A DNA stretch of 18,512 bases from JANWKA01 sp035533815 (GCA_035533815.1 DATLTB010000069.1:1-18512); one strand, 5' to 3'; positions 7,001 through 14,737 are shown, counted from the stretch's first letter. Program-made: numbers and translations. The notes: generated from the sequence alone by a model not told the origin.

Positions 7001-8938
7001 ATGCAGAAGGGGATTCATAAAATACTGCTCTGTGGTTTTTTGCTGTCTGGGTTGTCCAATGGCCTGATGGGTCAGTTCCGTTTCAACACCCAGGTAAGCA
7101 GCTCCAAAGTGGGGGTTAACCAGCCTTTCCAGTTGAATTTTGTACTGGAAAATGCCACCCAGCTGTCCGGATTCCAGCCACCTGCCTTCAATGGCTTCAA
7201 TGTCCTGCAGCAGACCCAGTCCAACAGCATGAATGACATCAATGGCCAGGTAAGCCAGAGCATGACTTATTCTTACCTGCTCCAACCCATGTCCATCGGG
7301 ACCTTCACTATTGCCGGGGCCACGGCAAGAGAAAGCGGCAATCCTGTCACCTCCAATCCGGTGACCATCCAGGTGGTTCAGGGCACCCCTCAAAATTCCA
7401 GCGGCAGCACAGCTAATACCGGAGGTTCTCCTTGGGCACCATCCCCAGGTGAAGCGGAGCCCGGAGGGGCAGGCAGTTCTTCGGATATGCTGAAGAAGGG
7501 GCAGGATCCCATGGCCCTGATCCGGAAGAATTTATTTGCTCGGGCAGAAGTGGATAAGACCACGGTATATGTAGGGCAGCAGATCACGGCCACCTATAAG
7601 CTGTATACCAGGCTGCATGCTTCTTCACAGGTAACGAAAGTACCCTCCTTTACCGGGTTTTCCTCCCATGACATAGACCTGCCAAATCCCATCCAGGCCA
7701 AGGTTGGAAAACTAGGCGGTGAGACGTATAATGTATTCACCATCCGTAAGACCATGCTCTTCCCGCTTCAGGCAGGCACCCTGGAACTGGATCCGGTGGA
7801 AATACAGAATGATGTCCGGCTTTACCGGATGAATAAGTCATCAGGTAACAATAATGATCCCTTTGCCAGCTTGTTCAATGACCCGGCATTCAAAGATCCG
7901 TTCGGGAATGATCCCTTCGGTAACCCGGATGTCAGCTACCAGGATTTCAACTATAATGCGAGCAGTCCTCCGGTAATGATCACCGTAAAACCGCTTCCTG
8001 CCGGCCAGCCTGCCGGATTCGCAGGAGCCGTGGGTCATTTTACGGTGAATGCCAGCCTGGATAAAACCTCCCTGAGCACCGATGATGCTGCCACCCTGAC
8101 CCTCTCGGTTTCCGGGATTGGAAATATTGATATGATCAGTGCCCCGAAAATTGATTTCCCGGCTGATTTTGACAGCTATGATCCGAAGATCACCGATCAT
8201 TTCAATAAAAACGCCAATCCTTTTTCAGGCATACGGACCTTTGAATACGTATTCATGCCCAAGAGTGCAGGGAACTTTGAAATTGCTCCCGTCAGTTTTT
8301 CTTATTTTGACCCTGATGCCGGGAAGTATGAAACTGTTTCCACCCCTCCCTTCCGGATAAAGGTGACGCCGGGCAGCCTTTCCCCAGGCACCGGGCTGTC
8401 TGATTACACCCATGGGTCCGGAGGAATGCTGCAGCCATTGCTTAGGGGGAAACTAGCCTGGACCCAGGGGGATTTACTGCTTGTCGGAACATGGTGGTTT
8501 TGGGCATTAATGATCCTTCCGGTCCTATTGCTTATCCTGGCGGTCATGATCCGCAATAAACAGCAGAAACTGAAAGCCGACACGGTATTGCTAAAGCACA
8601 GGCGGGCTAACCGGATCGCCCTCCGCAGGCTTAGTGTTGCCGCGGGTTACCTGAAAGGTCAGGAGGATAAAGCCTTTTACGACGAGACATCCCGGGCGAT
8701 CTGGGGCTATCTCAGTCACAAGCTGGACATACCCTACGGCTCACTCAGCCGGGAGCGGGTGAGGGAGTCCCTGAAAGAAGCCGGAATCAATGGAACCCAC
8801 ACGGAAAGATTATTTGCCCTGACTGACGATTGTGAAGTGGCCCTCTATGCACCGGCGGGTGGGCAGGCCAGGATGAAGCAAACCTACAAGGATGCTCTGG
8901 AGATTATCGGGAACCTGGAAACACAACTGAGAAGATGA
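7001..8938 (+). CDS. batD: BatD-family protein
   Basis: A 645-residue cell-envelope protein of the BatD family, part of the Bacteroides aerotolerance (Bat) set. These proteins accompany MoxR ATPases and von Willebrand A-domain proteins; their molecular role is not well defined. A signal peptide covers about residues 1-24 (ILLCGFLLSGLSNGLMGQ). Large beta-sandwich repeats follow, with FNTQVSSSKVGVNQPFQLNF at the start. A Gly/Ser/Pro-rich linker (about 130-160) comes next, then AEVDKTTVYVGQQITATYKLY. There is a short Asn-Asp-Pro-Phe-rich insert at about 286-310, and a C-terminal membrane helix at about 498-518 (WWFWALMILPVLLLILAVMI). The rest is a cytoplasmic helical tail. The stop overlaps the batE start by 4 nt (ATGA at 8935-8938). 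The partner genes moxR, batA, batB and batC are not in the window. Confidence 0.9.
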   Translation: MQKGIHKILLCGFLLSGLSNGLMGQFRFNTQVSSSKVGVNQPFQLNFVLENATQLSGFQPPAFNGFNVLQQTQSNSMNDINGQVSQSMTYSYLLQPMSIGTFTIAGATARESGNPVTSNPVTIQVVQGTPQNSSGSTANTGGSPWAPSPGEAEPGGAGSSSDMLKKGQDPMALIRKNLFARAEVDKTTVYVGQQITATYKLYTRLHASSQVTKVPSFTGFSSHDIDLPNPIQAKVGKLGGETYNVFTIRKTMLFPLQAGTLELDPVEIQNDVRLYRMNKSSGNNNDPFASLFNDPAFKDPFGNDPFGNPDVSYQDFNYNASSPPVMITVKPLPAGQPAGFAGAVGHFTVNASLDKTSLSTDDAATLTLSVSGIGNIDMISAPKIDFPADFDSYDPKITDHFNKNANPFSGIRTFEYVFMPKSAGNFEIAPVSFSYFDPDAGKYETVSTPPFRIKVTPGSLSPGTGLSDYTHGSGGMLQPLLRGKLAWTQGDLLLVGTWWFWALMILPVLLLILAVMIRNKQQKLKADTVLLKHRRANRIALRRLSVAAGYLKGQEDKAFYDETSRAIWGYLSHKLDIPYGSLSRERVRESLKEAGINGTHTERLFALTDDCEVALYAPAGGQARMKQTYKDALEIIGNLETQLRR

Positions 8939-9708
8939 GAAAGCACCGATATAGGACCCTGGAATCCCTTGCCGGTATCTTCCTGCTGGCAATGACTGCC
9001 GGGGTCTGTGCCGGACAGACTCCGCAACAGCAGTTCAACAGGGCAGCAGGTTTGTATGACCGGCAGCAATATGATTCCGCAGCTTTTGCTTTTGAACAGC
9101 TTATCAATGCCGGTTATAAAAATGCGATATTATATAATGATGCCGGCAATGCCAGTTATAAAGCAGGCCGGCTGGGGGCAAGCATTTATTATTTTAACAA
9201 GGCATGGATGCTGGAGCCGGATAATCCTTTCATCAGGGAGAACCTGCAGTTTGCGAACCAGCATATCGCCGACCACCTGGAATCCATTCCCCCGCTTTTC
9301 TTTGTGAACTGGGCGCATGAGTTAGGGATGCTGTATGATACCAATACCTGGATGATCATCAGCGTGTCCTTTTTCTGGGTCTGTCTTTTTTTTATGGCTT
9401 GCCGGTGGTTGTTGTCTGCACGCAGGGGGTGGACGATCTGGCTGGCGGTTATTTTCGCCATAATGTTTGCAGGAAGCATTACCTGCGGCTTTTACCGGTA
9501 CAAGCAGGTAACCCGACCGGGATTTGCCATTGTCATGCAACCCGAAGCCCAGGTCAGGGAAGCCCCAGATACGGGCAGTAGCGCTTTATTTGGAATCCAT
9601 GAAGGACTACGGGTGCGGTTGCTGGATACAGCCGGGAACTGGGAGAAGATCAGGCTCGAGGATGGCCGCATGGGATGGACTTCCAGCAATATGTTAAAAA
9701 CGCTTTGA
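8935..9708 (+). CDS. batE: BatE-like TPR and SH3-domain membrane protein
   Basis: A 257-residue envelope protein with the domain order of BatE. A signal peptide (about 1-27, LAGIFLLAMTAGVCAG) is followed by tetratricopeptide repeats (about 31-112, for example AILYNDAGNASYKAGRLGAS then YYFNKAWMLEPDNPF). Two membrane helices (about 139-160 and 166-187) come next, and a bacterial SH3 domain ends the protein (about 195-257, including VREAPDTGSSALFGIHEG, NWEKIRLEDGRMGW). The TPR units suggest a protein-binding scaffold in the periplasm next to BatD; that partnership is inferred from the ATGA overlap and the usual batD-batE pairing. The stop is only 4 nt from the stop of the convergent CDF gene, leaving no room for a terminator between them. 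Confidence 0.88.
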   Translation: MRKHRYRTLESLAGIFLLAMTAGVCAGQTPQQQFNRAAGLYDRQQYDSAAFAFEQLINAGYKNAILYNDAGNASYKAGRLGASIYYFNKAWMLEPDNPFIRENLQFANQHIADHLESIPPLFFVNWAHELGMLYDTNTWMIISVSFFWVCLFFMACRWLLSARRGWTIWLAVIFAIMFAGSITCGFYRYKQVTRPGFAIVMQPEAQVREAPDTGSSALFGIHEGLRVRLLDTAGNWEKIRLEDGRMGWTSSNMLKTL

Positions 9709-9712
9709 CCGG

Positions 9713-10642
9713 TCAGCAGGTCTTTTCCCCGCAGTCTCCCGGGCCTGTTTCCATTTCAAATGTGCTGTGCTGAATGTTCAGGTGCTCCATGGTGTGCCTG
9801 AGCTGGTGCAGGATCATTCCGGCCCCGGTCAGGCCGGCCGTTTTATCAATCACCACATGGGCAGTCAGGGCATTCTGCGTGGTGCTCATCGCCCAGATAT
9901 GCACATGATGGATATCTTTCACCCCCTCCACATTCCGGGCCGCTCTTTCGACTTCCTGGATATCGATATTGCGGGGCACACCATCCAAGGAGAGCCTGAG
10001 GCTGTCGCTCAATACTCCCCAGGTTGAAATCAGGATCACGATCATGATGGCAAAGCTTACCAGGCTGTCCATCCAGTACCAACCGGTGTACGCCATCACT
10101 ATTCCGGCTGCCACCACTCCCAGGGAGACCAGGGCGTCGGCTGTCATATGCAAGTAAGCGCTGCGCATATTCAGTTCCTTTTTGCTTTCCCGGGCGAACA
10201 GCCATGCGGTACCCCCATTGATGAATATCCCTGCGCCAGCCACAGCGGCCACTACCATGCCCCTGACCTGGACAGGATGGACCAGCCTGTGCAGCGCTTC
10301 GATCCCGATACTGCCGATGGCGATCAGCAGGATAACGGTATTGAGCAAGGCCACCAGCACGGTGGTTTTCTGGTAGCCATAGGTAAATTTATCATTGGAT
10401 CTGATCCGGGAAAGCCGGAAAGCCAGCAGGGCCAGGGCCAGGCCGGCCGCATCCCCCAGGTTGTGGCCGGCATCTGTGAGTAGGGCCAGAGAATGATTCA
10501 GAAACCCCGCCAGCGCTTCTGCAATCACAAACAATAGGTTGAGCAGGATGCCAATGATGAGGATCCGGTTCACCCCGGTGATCACCGGTTCATGGTGATG
10601 ATGTCCCTCATGGTGCTGCGGCAGCATGCCTGCAAGTTCCAT
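9713..10642 (-). CDS. Cation diffusion facilitator (CzcD/ZitB-like Zn2+ exporter)
   Basis: A 309-residue inner-membrane metal/proton antiporter of the CDF family that expels Zn2+ or related divalent cations. It has a His-rich N-terminus (HHEGHHHH, residues 10-17), six predicted membrane helices, and the two HxxxD metal sites expected in helices 2 and 5: His60/Asp64 in DAGHNLGD and His165/Asp169 in HMTADAL. A cytoplasmic C-terminal domain follows (about 220-300, with HHVHIWAMS and ALTAHVVI). I chose the ATG at 10642, 8 nt after the response regulator stop. The frame also opens with TTG at 10654, which would overlap that stop and add four residues. It is the last gene of the five-gene yicC unit, so the neighbouring two-component system could control metal export, but this is inference. 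Confidence 0.93.
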   Translation of the reverse strand: MELAGMLPQHHEGHHHHEPVITGVNRILIIGILLNLLFVIAEALAGFLNHSLALLTDAGHNLGDAAGLALALLAFRLSRIRSNDKFTYGYQKTTVLVALLNTVILLIAIGSIGIEALHRLVHPVQVRGMVVAAVAGAGIFINGGTAWLFARESKKELNMRSAYLHMTADALVSLGVVAAGIVMAYTGWYWMDSLVSFAIMIVILISTWGVLSDSLRLSLDGVPRNIDIQEVERAARNVEGVKDIHHVHIWAMSTTQNALTAHVVIDKTAGLTGAGMILHQLRHTMEHLNIQHSTFEMETGPGDCGEKTC

Positions 10643-10650
10643 ATTATTTT

Positions 10651-11358
10651 TCAATCAGTGAATTTGTAGCCTACTCCCCTGACGGAGTGGAAATACCGGG
10701 AATTGCGGCTGTCCGCTTCAAAATATTTGCGGAAGTTCAGGATGAAATTGTCAATGGTCCGGGTAGTCGGATAGACATTATAACCCCAGACCACCCGCAG
10801 GATATGTTCCCGGGTGACCACTTCACCCCGGTTCTCAATAAGCAGCCTGAGCAGCATCATTTCTTTTTTGCTGAGTTCAAATTTTTTCCCGTCCCTGCCT
10901 GTGCACTGCTGGGCGGAGAAATCAATGATATTATCCCCGAAGCGGTATTCATTGGGGACCGAGCCCCTTTCCTTCATCTTCCTGTTTTTACTGATCAGCT
11001 TATCCACCCGCAGCAGGAGCTCCTCGAGATTGAAAGGCTTGGTCATGTAATCGTCACCCCCTTTTTTTAATCCCTGCACCCGGTCAGCACTGCTGTTCTT
11101 GGCACTGAGGAACAGGATGGGTACATCATTGTTCTGGACCCGGATATTTTCACAAACGGCGATTCCGTCCATTTCCGGCAGCATGATATCGAGGATGATC
11201 AGGTCAAAATATTCATTTTTCACCGCCTTGAGGGCAGCCGAACCATTGTCTGCAGAGGTGACCTCATAACCCTCCAGTTCCAGGTTAAGCTTAAGGGCCT
11301 CCTGAAGGTTCTCTTCGTCCTCCACCAGCAGGATGGAGGCTTTTCCCTGTACTTTCAT
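10651..11358 (-). CDS. OmpR/PhoB-type response regulator
   Basis: A 235-residue DNA-binding response regulator. The receiver domain (about 7-122) has the acidic pair in VEDEEN, phospho-acceptor Asp57 in LIILDIMLPEMDG, Ser85 in LFLSAKN and Lys107 in YMTKPF. A winged-helix effector domain (about 140-235) carries FELSKKEMMLLRLL, NRGEVVTREHIL and TIDNFILNFRKYFE, and ends in FHSVRGVGYKF, typical of the OmpR subfamily. It lies 5 nt downstream of the histidine kinase gene on the same strand, so the two form a cognate pair. Its targets are unknown; the adjoining CDF exporter gene (8 nt downstream) and gldH are natural candidates. Confidence 0.95.
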   Translation of the reverse strand: MKVQGKASILLVEDEENLQEALKLNLELEGYEVTSADNGSAALKAVKNEYFDLIILDIMLPEMDGIAVCENIRVQNNDVPILFLSAKNSSADRVQGLKKGGDDYMTKPFNLEELLLRVDKLISKNRKMKERGSVPNEYRFGDNIIDFSAQQCTGRDGKKFELSKKEMMLLRLLIENRGEVVTREHILRVVWGYNVYPTTRTIDNFILNFRKYFEADSRNSRYFHSVRGVGYKFTD

Positions 11359-11363
11359 GGGAT

Positions 11364-12389
11364 TCAGATTTGCAGATTACCGGTTTCGGCGCCCGGGAGA
11401 ATGATCTCAAAATTACTTCCTTTGGGATTATTATCAGTAACCGTGATGGTTCCTCCGTGCTGTCGGGCTATAAAACGGCTTAGATACAGTCCCAGACCGG
11501 TTCCCCGGGTAGTCCGGGTATTCTCGTTGCCGATCCGGTAAAACCTGTTGAATATTTTTTTCTTCTCTGAATCCGGGATTCCTGCACCCGTGTCGGACAC
11601 CCGCAGGATAGCCTGGCCCTCCCGAACCCGGAGCTGCACGGTGATCACAGAACCCCGGGGTGAATATTTGACGGCATTTTCCAGGAGGTTATTCACTGCC
11701 AGGTGCAACATGAGCCGGTCCCCGCTGATCAGCAACTCCGGTTGGAGGTCAGCGGTGAATTCATGGTAATTACTGCGCAGGTTGTTTTCCCGGACACATT
11801 GATCCACCAGTCCGGTGAAGTCAAATTCTTCCTTCACGATGCGGAACTGCCGGCTTTCCAGCTGGGAAGCCAGCAGCATATTATTACACAGGTGGTTGAG
11901 CCGGCTGGTTTCCAGGATGGTATTTTCCAGAAGCCTGGTGCGGGTATGTTCATCCAGTCTGTGCCTGGACAGGGTCTCCATATTGAGCTGGATCACGGCA
12001 ATGGGAGATTTTAATTCATGGGTGACGGCCATCATGAAATTAAATTGCTGCTGGGAAAGCCGGATATGTTTGCGTACCCCCCCATAAACATAGCCTGCGC
12101 CGATGAGGATGATGATCAGGAAGGTTCCTCCTTCCCCGAAATACTGCCAGGTGTGCCCTTTTTCCTGATTTAATATATGGTTCAATCCAGCCCTGTAGAC
12201 CCCGGCCTGGCGAATCCGGTCAGTCCGGAGTCCCAGGATGATGATTTGCTGTCGGGCCAGTTGCTGGTTCTGGTGTTCCAGGAAAATTCCCCAGGCGACC
12301 AGCGCTGCAATGGTATAGCAGAGCAGGAAGACATAAAGGACGGAAATGAAACCCGTGGCCTTTATCCGGTTCTTTGTTGCACTTTTCAT
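11364..12389 (-). CDS. Membrane sensor histidine kinase
   Basis: A 341-residue sensor kinase. Two membrane helices (about 13-37 and 88-105) frame a short periplasmic loop of only about 50 residues, so there is little room for a classical ligand-binding domain. The HisKA domain has the H-box VTHELKSPIAV with phospho-acceptor His124. The HATPase domain has the N-box NNLLENAVKYS, G1 box DTGAGIP, F-box region FNRFYRI and G2 box GTGLGLYLS. No HAMP domain is apparent; the second helix leads almost directly into the H-box. The ATG overlaps the gldH stop by 4 nt (12386-12389), so translation is likely coupled to gldH, and the response regulator follows after 5 nt. The stimulus is unknown; an envelope or membrane-stress signal is a guess from the small sensor loop and the gldH linkage. 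Confidence 0.95.
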   Translation of the reverse strand: MKSATKNRIKATGFISVLYVFLLCYTIAALVAWGIFLEHQNQQLARQQIIILGLRTDRIRQAGVYRAGLNHILNQEKGHTWQYFGEGGTFLIIILIGAGYVYGGVRKHIRLSQQQFNFMMAVTHELKSPIAVIQLNMETLSRHRLDEHTRTRLLENTILETSRLNHLCNNMLLASQLESRQFRIVKEEFDFTGLVDQCVRENNLRSNYHEFTADLQPELLISGDRLMLHLAVNNLLENAVKYSPRGSVITVQLRVREGQAILRVSDTGAGIPDSEKKKIFNRFYRIGNENTRTTRGTGLGLYLSRFIARQHGGTITVTDNNPKGSNFEIILPGAETGNLQI

Positions 12390-12871
12390 GGCTGCCGGGA
12401 CCCTGCCTTCTCAATGCGGAGCCCCACACTCAGCACATGGGGCAGGGGATTCTGCCGCATGTCCTGTTGAAAGGTAAATGTATAGTTGCCGGGTTTGGAC
12501 AGGATAGCATGCTGGCGGATGAGCACCCGCTGGGAAAATATATCATCCATCCCCGATCCCATCCACCGGCCATCCGGATCCGCCAAAGGCAATTCCACCC
12601 GGCTGGTGGTGTCCTTTTCCCCGGGATACCGGGAAGTGATCAGCAGCCAGATATTGCTGTAGGGGTATGCATCGGTATGCCGGATCGTGACATAAAAGGT
12701 ATAATAACTTAAGGTATCGGTAATAGCCACCTGAAAGGAAGGCCTGAAACGATAGCGCCAGGCATATTCCGGTATCGGAGTGTTTTGTTCAAATACCCTC
12801 AGGCTGTCGAGCTTGCTGCAGGAAGCCGTGCACAGGATAAGACAGGCGTAAAATATCCGTTTCAGGGGCAT
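12386..12871 (-). CDS. gldH: GldH-type gliding motility lipoprotein
   Basis: A 161-residue lipoprotein resembling GldH, one of the proteins needed for gliding motility in Flavobacterium and often kept in non-gliding Bacteroidota with a type IX secretion system. The signal peptide ends in the lipobox TASC, with Cys18 as the lipidated residue. The mature part has landmarks I associate with GldH: a Phe-Glu-Gln start, then VTIRHTDAYPYSNIWL, a ADPDGRWMGSG turn, and VGLRIEK near the end. It would sit in the inner or outer membrane facing the periplasm. It lies 11 nt downstream of yicC and overlaps the histidine kinase gene by 4 nt, so it is embedded in an operon rather than in a gld cluster. No other gld or T9SS gene is in the window. 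Confidence 0.85.
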   Translation of the reverse strand: MPLKRIFYACLILCTASCSKLDSLRVFEQNTPIPEYAWRYRFRPSFQVAITDTLSYYTFYVTIRHTDAYPYSNIWLLITSRYPGEKDTTSRVELPLADPDGRWMGSGMDDIFSQRVLIRQHAILSKPGNYTFTFQQDMRQNPLPHVLSVGLRIEKAGSRQP

Positions 12872-12882
12872 GATTAATCGGG

Positions 12883-13758
12883 TTAAAGCACATTGAGGAC
12901 CTGTTCTCTGGCTTTTTCCAGTTCATCCTTCATCATGACCACCCACTGCTGTATGGCTGCATCATTGGCCTTCGAACCGGTGGTATTGATCTCCCTGCCT
13001 ATCTCCTGGAGTACAAAACCCAGTTTTTTCCCCTTGGCCGGGTCAGGTTCTTGCAGTACATCCCTGAAATACCTGCAATGGTTGGCCAGCCTGGAAAGTT
13101 CTTCGGCAATATCCATGCGTTCCACATAAAAGACCAGTTCCTGTTCCAGCCTTCCGGTATCCGTTTTTTCCTTGATCTGCTGACCGTTCAGCAGGCTGTC
13201 CAGCCTGAGCCTCATTTTTTCTCTGCGCAGGGGATCCTGGATGATAATTTTTTCCCGGTAAGCCTCAATGTTGTCCAGCCTCAGCAGCAAGTCTCCTTCC
13301 AGCATGGCCCCTTCATCCAGCCGGTGTTTGTCCAGGTCAGTCACCGCGGCAAGGATCACCTCCCGTACCTCCAGCCACTGCTTTTCGGATAATTGTTCAG
13401 CTGCGGGACTGATCACTTCAGGAAGCCGGATCAAGGCACTCAGCAGATCAGTTTCCGGTAAATGCAGGTCTTTGGCAAGTGCACTGATAGAGAGATAATA
13501 CTGCCTGGCCAGCTCATTGTTGATGATGACAGGCTTTGCGGTACCATGCTGATTGAGGGTGACAGTGAAATCCAGTGTGCCCCGTTGCAACTGCTGCTGG
13601 AGCAGGCTGCGGATATCGAATTCAAATGCTTTCAGGGCAGCAGGAATTTTCAGGTATAGCTCCAGCTGTTTGCCGTTAAGGGATTTGATCTCTACCGTGA
13701 TCAGGCGTTCCCCCCTGGTCATCTCGGCCCTTCCATACCCGGTCATGGATTTCAGCAT
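12883..13758 (-). CDS. yicC: YicC/YloC-family endoribonuclease-like protein
   Basis: A 291-residue protein of the YicC family, a conserved group in which members have been linked to endoribonuclease activity and small-RNA decay. The start MLKSMTGYGRAEM and the end GREINTTGSKANDAAIQQWVV plus KDELEKAREQVLNVL are diagnostic. The length is normal for the family. It is the first gene of the minus-strand unit yicC-gldH-kinase-regulator-CDF. A -7-like element lies 16 nt upstream of its ATG (listed separately). In many bacteria yicC sits before gmk; that neighbour is absent here. Whether its RNase role matters for the downstream genes is not shown by the sequence. Confidence 0.95.
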   Translation of the reverse strand: MLKSMTGYGRAEMTRGERLITVEIKSLNGKQLELYLKIPAALKAFEFDIRSLLQQQLQRGTLDFTVTLNQHGTAKPVIINNELARQYYLSISALAKDLHLPETDLLSALIRLPEVISPAAEQLSEKQWLEVREVILAAVTDLDKHRLDEGAMLEGDLLLRLDNIEAYREKIIIQDPLRREKMRLRLDSLLNGQQIKEKTDTGRLEQELVFYVERMDIAEELSRLANHCRYFRDVLQEPDPAKGKKLGFVLQEIGREINTTGSKANDAAIQQWVVMMKDELEKAREQVLNVL

Positions 13759-13774
13759 ACAGGAAATTGTGGAA

Positions 13775-13782
13775 CAAACCTA
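13775..13782 (-). promoter_or_regulatory. Candidate -7 element for the yicC-gldH operon
   Basis: On the minus strand the bases read TAGGTTTG, an exact match to TAnnTTTG, 16 nt before the yicC ATG at 13758 and inside the 62-nt gap after the pseudouridine synthase gene. No TTG is seen at the usual -33 distance. It supports a promoter in front of yicC rather than pure read-through. Confidence 0.4.
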
Positions 13783-13820
13783 CGGGAGAATTTCCGTAAT
13801 TCCTCTGCCCCTACCCGGTT

Positions 13821-14447
13821 TCAGGGGACAAACAAGGATTGATAGAACTCATCCCTGTTCAATTCCTTCAGTTCCCCGGGAAGCATGCCCGCCAGGGTAA
13901 TCCCCGCTATCCGGTAGCGGATGATCCGCAGCACCGGAAACCCGGTTGCAGCGGCCATGCGGCGGATCTGCCGGTTTTTACCTTCCTGAAGCACCAGCCT
14001 GATCCAGCTGTCCGGGATCTGCATCCGGGTGCGTACCGGGGGAATCCTCACAGGTACTTCCGGCGGATACCTGAATCTTTCAGCCTGACAGGGTTTGGTC
14101 AGGTAGGGAATACCGTCCAGCCGGATCGGCAAACCGTTTCTAAGCTGTGCCAGGGCACCGGCCGTGATATCCCCTTCCACCTGCACCCAATATTCCCGTT
14201 CATGCCGGTTCCCGGGAGACAACAGCCGGTGATTAAGGGTTTTATCATTGGTCAGCAGCAGGAGGCCTTCACTATCCTGGTCTAGTCGTCCGACAGGATA
14301 AACATCCTTTGGAAAAACAGTCAGGCTGGCGAGTGTCTGTTGCGATCCTTCCCCGGTAAATCCCGAAAGAATACGGTAAGGTTTATACAGTATAAAATAA
14401 TGCCAGATAGACGCATTCATCAAATCCCAAATTACCCTATTTTTCAT
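13821..14447 (-). CDS. RluE/RsuA-type pseudouridine synthase
   Basis: A 208-residue RNA pseudouridine synthase of the RsuA group, most like the RluE branch that lacks an N-terminal S4 domain and modifies 23S rRNA; the exact target base is inferred at best. Motifs seen are FILYKPYRILS, the catalytic-Asp motif GRLDQDSEGLLLLT (Asp56), REYWVQVEG and EGKNRQIRRM with TGFPVLRI. The ATG at 14447 is the first in frame. A second ATG at 14420 (MNASIWHYF, 199 residues) would begin closer to the usual family N-terminus, and a near -7 sequence (TAATTTGG) sits just before it, so the shorter form is quite possible. It lies 62 nt upstream of yicC on the same strand and faces the 455-nt divergent gap. Confidence 0.9.
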   Translation of the reverse strand: MKNRVIWDLMNASIWHYFILYKPYRILSGFTGEGSQQTLASLTVFPKDVYPVGRLDQDSEGLLLLTNDKTLNHRLLSPGNRHEREYWVQVEGDITAGALAQLRNGLPIRLDGIPYLTKPCQAERFRYPPEVPVRIPPVRTRMQIPDSWIRLVLQEGKNRQIRRMAAATGFPVLRIIRYRIAGITLAGMLPGELKELNRDEFYQSLFVP

Positions 14448-14497
14448 TGCGGGGTACGGAAGCTGAATGGATATGGGTTCCCGGAAGTGCAGGGAAT

Positions 14498-14611
14498 TAT
14501 CTTTTTCGGATCGGAAGAGTTTGCGTGAACACGAAGCATCCGATCAACACCCGGGGACAGCGGGAAACTTCAGCAAAAAAAAAGCCCGGTTGCAGGAACA
14601 ACCGGGCTTTT
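14498..14611 (+). ncRNA. Candidate structured small transcript ending at the terminator
   Basis: A near -7 match (TATCTTTT, 14498-14505) is followed by a 7-bp perfect inverted repeat, GATCGGA at 14509-14515 with TCCGATC at 14539-14545, which can enclose an inner TGC/GCA pairing. About 35 nt later comes the terminator hairpin. This order of promoter, fold and terminator is what a short RNA gene would look like. No known RNA family is recognised, and no -33 element is clear. It could equally be chance pairing. Confidence 0.2.
14575..14611. terminator. Bidirectional intrinsic terminator
   Basis: A perfect 9-bp stem, GCCCGGTTG (14584-14592) with CAACCGGGC (14599-14607), and a 6-nt loop (CAGGAA). 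Nine A residues precede it (14575-14583) and four T residues follow (14608-14611). On the minus strand the stem is followed by nine T residues, so it is stronger for leftward transcripts, though usable both ways. It sits in a divergent gap, not behind either flanking gene. Confidence 0.85.
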
Positions 14612-14688
14612 GTGCGATGTAAATGGGTTAGTAAGTACAGGGAATCAAATTTCCCTACACAATATTAAAAAGAATTTATTCAGAAAAG

Positions 14689-14708
14689 AAAATTTTTGTA
14701 AAAATTTT
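14689..14708. repeat. AT-only imperfect palindrome
   Basis: AAAATTTTT and AAAAATTTT are separated by GT, giving two 9-nt arms that are perfect reverse complements. It is the centre of the AT-rich stretch just left of the DnaA-box matches, a place where DNA would open or bend easily. Confidence 0.6.
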
Positions 14709-14715
14709 ATACACA
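14707..14715 (+). promoter_or_regulatory. DnaA-box match (TTATACACA)
   Basis: The 9-mer TTATACACA fits the relaxed DnaA-box consensus TTWTNCACA. It lies 13 nt from a second, perfect box in the opposite orientation and next to an AT-rich stretch. Confidence 0.45.
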
Positions 14716-14728
14716 TTCAATATTTCAT

Positions 14729-14737
14729 TGTGGATAA
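14729..14737 (-). promoter_or_regulatory. Perfect DnaA-box match (TTATCCACA on minus strand)
   Basis: The plus-strand bases TGTGGATAA are the exact reverse complement of the consensus DnaA box TTATCCACA. With the neighbouring TTATACACA and the AT-rich flank this could be part of an origin or a DnaA-controlled promoter; two boxes alone do not prove either. Confidence 0.5.

Noticed and set aside
10988..10998. DnaA-box-like TTATCCACC inside the response regulator gene
   Set aside because: It has one mismatch, sits alone in coding sequence and has no AT-rich flank.
14612..14660. Possible tRNA, because of the AGGGAA/TTCCCT hairpin resembling a T-arm
   Set aside because: The loop does not match the T-loop consensus and no acceptor, D or anticodon arms can be drawn.
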